Assembly (NCBI GenBank): GCA_964633205.1
Contig: CAZWFN010000094.1
Span: 1 to 25,261, forward strand
From: CAYVQE01 sp964633205
Lineage (GTDB): Bacteria; Myxococcota; B64-G9
Reading direction: 5' to 3'
Length of the DNA: 25,261 nt
The position numbers were made by a program, and so were the translations under genes. A model generated the notes under the pieces. That model was not told where the DNA came from, did not search any database, and worked only from the letters and a program-made list of their open reading frames with translations. Within the stretch, counting starts at the first letter, position 1; each line of letters begins with the position of its first letter. Below are positions 22,284-25,261 of the stretch, one piece after another.

Positions 22284-22847
22284 TCAGGGGTGGAAGGTGA
22301 TCTGCGTCAGCCGACCGACCACCTGCAAGCGGTGTTCGCCGAGCCGAAAGGTGCCGCGGCGCCAGTAGACGCGGTTCAGCGGCACCGTCTCGAGCTCGAA
22401 GCGCACCATCAGCCGCAGGCTCTGGCCGGCTGCCAGCGGCACGATGCAGGGCTTGTCGGCGCCGTCCGCCACCAGCGTGGTGAACACGTCGCCGACCCGC
22501 ATCCAGCAACCGGTGATGGGCTTTTCGACGGCCCGCGGCTGGCGCTCGCTGGGATCGTCCGGCATCCAGGGCCGCGGCGCCGGCAGGGCCATCAGCAGCT
22601 CGATGCGCTCGACCCGCACCTGCACGGCCTCATCGCCGCGGTTGCTCAACTGGAATTCGAATCCACTCATCTTGCCGGTGTTGCCCGAACACAACTGCTC
22701 GCCGGCCTCGATCGCAAGCCCGCCAGCCTCGACCGCGGCCGGCGCATCGGCCCAGGGCAGCGGCTGCACCCCACCGTCCGGCCCGGCCAGCAAGACCGCG
22801 GGACACAGAACCAGCGCCCACCACAGCCGGATCGCCGAGCGCATCAT
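22284..22847 (-). CDS. Secreted hypothetical protein
   Basis: A 187-residue protein with a signal peptide (MMRSAIRLWWALVLCPAVLLAG). The mature part is strand-rich, with three Cys (CSGNTG, GCWMR, KPCIVP) and patterns such as VQVRVERIELLMALP and GQSLRLMVRFELETVP, suggesting a beta-sandwich in the periplasm. The double ATG at 22842-22847 lies 5 bases after GGAGG; the first ATG is taken. It lies 81 bp downstream of the M23 peptidase gene on the same strand and may be co-transcribed. No family is recognised. Confidence 0.75.
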   Translation of the reverse strand: MMRSAIRLWWALVLCPAVLLAGPDGGVQPLPWADAPAAVEAGGLAIEAGEQLCSGNTGKMSGFEFQLSNRGDEAVQVRVERIELLMALPAPRPWMPDDPSERQPRAVEKPITGCWMRVGDVFTTLVADGADKPCIVPLAAGQSLRLMVRFELETVPLNRVYWRRGTFRLGEHRLQVVGRLTQITFHP

Positions 22848-22928
22848 CGAAACCTCCTGCGGCAATGGACGGATGCGTTCGAGCCGATCCACCCCACCGC
22901 GGCCCGCCGGCCGGCGCCGCCGAAGACC

Positions 22929-24917
22929 TCAGCCACTGTCGGCCAGCCGGATGGGCGCCAGGGGCAAGCGGTTGTCGCTCCAGTGGGGATAGTCGGCGCG
23001 CAGCTTCTCCAGGCCGAAGTGGGTCTCGATCCAGGCGATCAGCTCGGGCTCCAGGCTGAGGTCGCGCGGATGGTGCGGCGCTGACAGGTCGAACACGCGT
23101 TGGGCGCCATCCGGAGCGACCAGTCGCAGCCGCCGGGGCAGGTCGACCGCGGTCAGATCGGCCGCCTCGGCGTCGTAGTGGCTGGACGAACACGCCCCGC
23201 CGCGGGTGGCGTAGACCACGTCGTAGGCGCTGGCCATGCGATCGGCGGCGCGCACCGTGGCCCGCCAGCCGTCGGGGTGTTGCCAGCGGATGGGCACGTG
23301 CATCGCCCACTGCTCGTTGAGCCGGTCGAGCTCGGCCACCCAGCGCCGCACCGCCCGCCGGGAGCGGGCGCGCGCCAGCTCGAAGGCGCCCCACATCAGG
23401 TAGCCGCGCCGCGGATCGCGCACGGTCGACCACAGGGCCACGTCGGCTCCCTGGGCCTCGAGCTGTGCCATCAGCGAGCGGATGCGGTCGGCGAACACCG
23501 GATTGCGCCGTCCCAGAGCAGCCAGCTTGGCCCGCCGGCCGCTGGGGTTGGCGAAACGCTTGACCCAGTTGGCACACGGCGGAGCGCCGTCGGGCGCCGG
23601 GCGCATGGTGGCGCCGCCGCTGGGCCGGTAGATGTACAGCCGGCCGCCGCGCTCGCCATAGCGCCGCGGCGCGGCGCCCTCGAAGACCTCATCCGGCCGC
23701 AGCAAGATGCCCGCCCGACGGGCGCGACCGGCTCCCACCCACACCCGCTCGCCGCGCAGGCCCCAGCGGCCGGCCTGCAGCACGTCGTCGACGAAATAGA
23801 GAAAGTCGGCGGTGACCACCGGCCGTCCCAGCCGCTCGCGCAGCGCGCGCAGCAGAGGTTCCTTCGCCGACTTCGCGGCCACCGCCCGCAGGTCGTCGCC
23901 GTCGAAGGCGCTGCGGGCCAGCACCAGCCGCCAGGCGCCCAGCGCGCGGCCGGCCTGCTCCAGCAGGGCGCGCTCGGAGCCGTCGCCCCGGTCGGGATCG
24001 AGCACGTCCCAGTCGCGGTCCATGGCGATGGCGGCCGGGGCCGGCGGCGCCGCCGCGCCCGGCTCGGCCAGCGGCAGGTCGAACAGCGACAGCGGATCCA
24101 CCGGCCGGCCCTGCAGGTCCACGGCCAGGTGCAGGTGCGGACCGGTGACCCGGCCGCTGGCACCCACCGAGCCCAGCCGCTGGCCGCGTTCGACCCGCTC
24201 GCCCGCGGCCACGGCGTAGTCGGCCAGGTGGCAGTAGGTCGAGTGCAGGCCGCGGCCGTGGTCGACCACCACCGTACGGCCGCAGAAGTAGCGGTGCGCC
24301 ACCAGCACCACCCGGCCGGCGCCCAACGCCCGCACCGCATCGCCGCGCTCGCCGTCGATGTCCAGGCCCAGGTGGCGGCCCTTGGGCTGGCCGTTGAACA
24401 CCCGCTGCAGGCCGAAATCCGAGGTGATCCGGTCGCGCCGCGGCCAGCTGAAATCCCCGCGCCACAGCCTGGGCGCCGGCGGGGCGTGCTGCACCAGGTC
24501 GAGCTCGGCCCGCTCGCGCCGCAGGCGGCGCTTCAACTCCGGCGGCGGGGTGACGTAGCGCCGCGCCACCCGCAGCCGCTGGATGGGAAAATCGCCGGCG
24601 GCCACCTCGATCGGCCGGCCGCTGAAGATCGGATCGCCCCAGGCCGGCGCCACCCGAACCGTCAACCCGTGGCTGCCGGGCGGGGCATCCAGCGGCACCG
24701 CGACCAGGGCCCGGGCGCGGCCGGCGCTATCGCGGTAGAAATACAGCGGTCGGCCGAAGGCCTCGCCGGCCAGGCGGTCGGCCAGGCCCATACCGGACAC
24801 CTCGAGCCGCACCAGCTGGCCCTGCCGGGGCTGCTCCGGCGTGAGACGCAGCTGTGGCCCCCCCGGAGCCGGCGCGATCAGAGTCAAGGTCGTCCAGATG
24901 GCGAGCCACCAGTTCAT
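22929..24917 (-). CDS. Secreted peptidoglycan hydrolase: M23 domain plus M15-like domain
   Basis: A 662-residue protein with a short Sec-type signal (MNWWLAIWTTLTLIAPAPGG). After a beta-rich region comes a LytM/M23 domain with all residues: His182 and Asp186 (RHLGLD), His230 (YCHL) and His263 (HLHL). Family knowledge: M23 enzymes cut peptide cross-links in the cell wall. The rest has a linker and then a second domain where SSHYDAEAADL fits the M15 signature HxxGxAxD with Ala for Gly (His580, Asp587); the final PHW (His645) may be the third ligand. LWSTVRDPRRGY resembles the usual Arg-bearing strand of M15 enzymes. This suggests two peptidoglycan activities in one chain. The ATG at 24917 has only GGGCGGCG upstream; a longer frame is rejected. 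Confidence 0.88.
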   Translation of the reverse strand: MNWWLAIWTTLTLIAPAPGGPQLRLTPEQPRQGQLVRLEVSGMGLADRLAGEAFGRPLYFYRDSAGRARALVAVPLDAPPGSHGLTVRVAPAWGDPIFSGRPIEVAAGDFPIQRLRVARRYVTPPPELKRRLRRERAELDLVQHAPPAPRLWRGDFSWPRRDRITSDFGLQRVFNGQPKGRHLGLDIDGERGDAVRALGAGRVVLVAHRYFCGRTVVVDHGRGLHSTYCHLADYAVAAGERVERGQRLGSVGASGRVTGPHLHLAVDLQGRPVDPLSLFDLPLAEPGAAAPPAPAAIAMDRDWDVLDPDRGDGSERALLEQAGRALGAWRLVLARSAFDGDDLRAVAAKSAKEPLLRALRERLGRPVVTADFLYFVDDVLQAGRWGLRGERVWVGAGRARRAGILLRPDEVFEGAAPRRYGERGGRLYIYRPSGGATMRPAPDGAPPCANWVKRFANPSGRRAKLAALGRRNPVFADRIRSLMAQLEAQGADVALWSTVRDPRRGYLMWGAFELARARSRRAVRRWVAELDRLNEQWAMHVPIRWQHPDGWRATVRAADRMASAYDVVYATRGGACSSSHYDAEAADLTAVDLPRRLRLVAPDGAQRVFDLSAPHHPRDLSLEPELIAWIETHFGLEKLRADYPHWSDNRLPLAPIRLADSG

Positions 24918-24925
24918 CGCCGCCC

Positions 24926-24955
24926 ATTGTAGGTGTGAAGACCGGCCCGGGTCGA
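24926..24955 (-). promoter_or_regulatory. Possible promoter of the M23/M15-like gene
   Basis: On the minus strand TCGACC (24950-24955), an 18-bp spacer and TACAAT (24926-24931). The -10 box is good, the -35 weak. Transcription would begin within a few bases of the ATG at 24917, giving a leaderless mRNA, or the true promoter is further up. Confidence 0.3.
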
Positions 24956-25261
24956 GTTTCCGGAACGCGGGGGCGCTGAGGCGAAGCGGCGGCCCGATCG
25001 CGGTCGTTCTGCCGGCAGGCTGTGGCCAGCGGCGGCGGAACGGTGTTATCAAGAGGTGAGCCCTCGATCGGCAGCCAGGAGTTGTGACGTGGACAGGATG
25101 TGGACGAAGTCGGTCATGCTCGTGGTGCTGGTGTTTGTGACGGCAATCTCGAGCATGATCACTTGAACTTCAACTCGAGCTTTGCGCCGCCCGGTCCTGG
25201 AACGAACATCGGCAGATTCTTCCAGGGAACACGGCGCAAGATCGGATTATGGGAACGCCGG
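24956..25261 (+). other. Right-end stretch without a convincing gene
   Basis: No intact gene is seen. A 22-codon frame at 25098-25166, with CAGGAG at 25077-25082 some distance upstream, encodes a hydrophobic segment (MWTKSVMLVVLVFVTAISSM) that looks like a signal peptide and then stops. A different frame, open from 25100 to the window end, continues with coding-like residues (DHLNFNSSFAPPGPGTNIG). This could be a gene start broken by a frameshift or sequencing error, or chance. Confidence 0.25.

Noticed and set aside
1..25261. CRISPR arrays, insertion sequences or prophage genes
   Set aside because: No regularly spaced repeats, transposase, integrase or phage structural genes were seen; the only periodic array is the coding KKTG repeat at 2185-2227.

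Overview
The window is GC-rich (by eye roughly 65-70 %) and dense in genes. It looks like a chromosome piece from a Gram-negative bacterium: it encodes an OmpA-type outer-membrane protein, a probable lipoprotein, several Sec-type signal peptides and a polyhydroxyalkanoate (PHA) storage locus. Proteobacteria or Myxococcota would fit, but nothing here fixes the lineage.

Left end (1-1976): a small hydrophobic ORF and two complete toxin-antitoxin modules back to back. One is a PIN-domain toxin with an AbrB/MazE-type antitoxin on the minus strand, with a promoter whose -35 box lies inside a 17-bp palindrome. The other is a ribbon-helix-helix antitoxin with a GNAT acetyltransferase toxin on the plus strand.

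PHA locus (2013-7642): an acyl-CoA synthetase and a PHA synthase overlap by 4 bp on the minus strand. A small phasin-like gene diverges from them and is followed by a short-chain dehydrogenase and a methyltransferase. Two good sigma70-type promoters face away from each other in the 260-bp divergent region. The 11-mer GCAATCGCAAA occurs once per side in the sense direction of each gene, a candidate operator for one PHA regulator. The synthase has class III-like catalytic spacing, an N-terminal helical extension and a 117-residue Lys-rich histone-H1/PhaF-like tail.

Envelope block (7788-17832): a 2531-residue TPR plus alpha-2-macroglobulin-like secreted protein whose thioester Cys is replaced by Arg and whose N-terminal modules appear duplicated at the C-terminus. 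It converges on an OmpA-family protein with three Ig-like repeats.

tRNA cluster and islet (17963-20622): a promoter, a leader hairpin, tRNA-His(GTG), tRNA-Lys(CTT), tRNA-Arg(TCG) and a strong terminator. Next come a small ORF and a lower-GC two-gene islet: an unrecognised protein followed by an ImmA/IrrE-like protein that has lost every zinc ligand. The islet is bounded by a REPIN-like pair of inverted 29-mers.

Right end (20704-25261): a probable lipoprotein, a zinc-ribbon protein, a secreted hypothetical and a secreted peptidoglycan hydrolase with an M23 domain followed by an M15-like domain. The last ~340 bp holds no convincing intact gene.

The best candidates for something undescribed are the histone-tailed PHA synthase, the pseudo-ImmA two-gene islet and the thioester-less, self-duplicated A2M protein.
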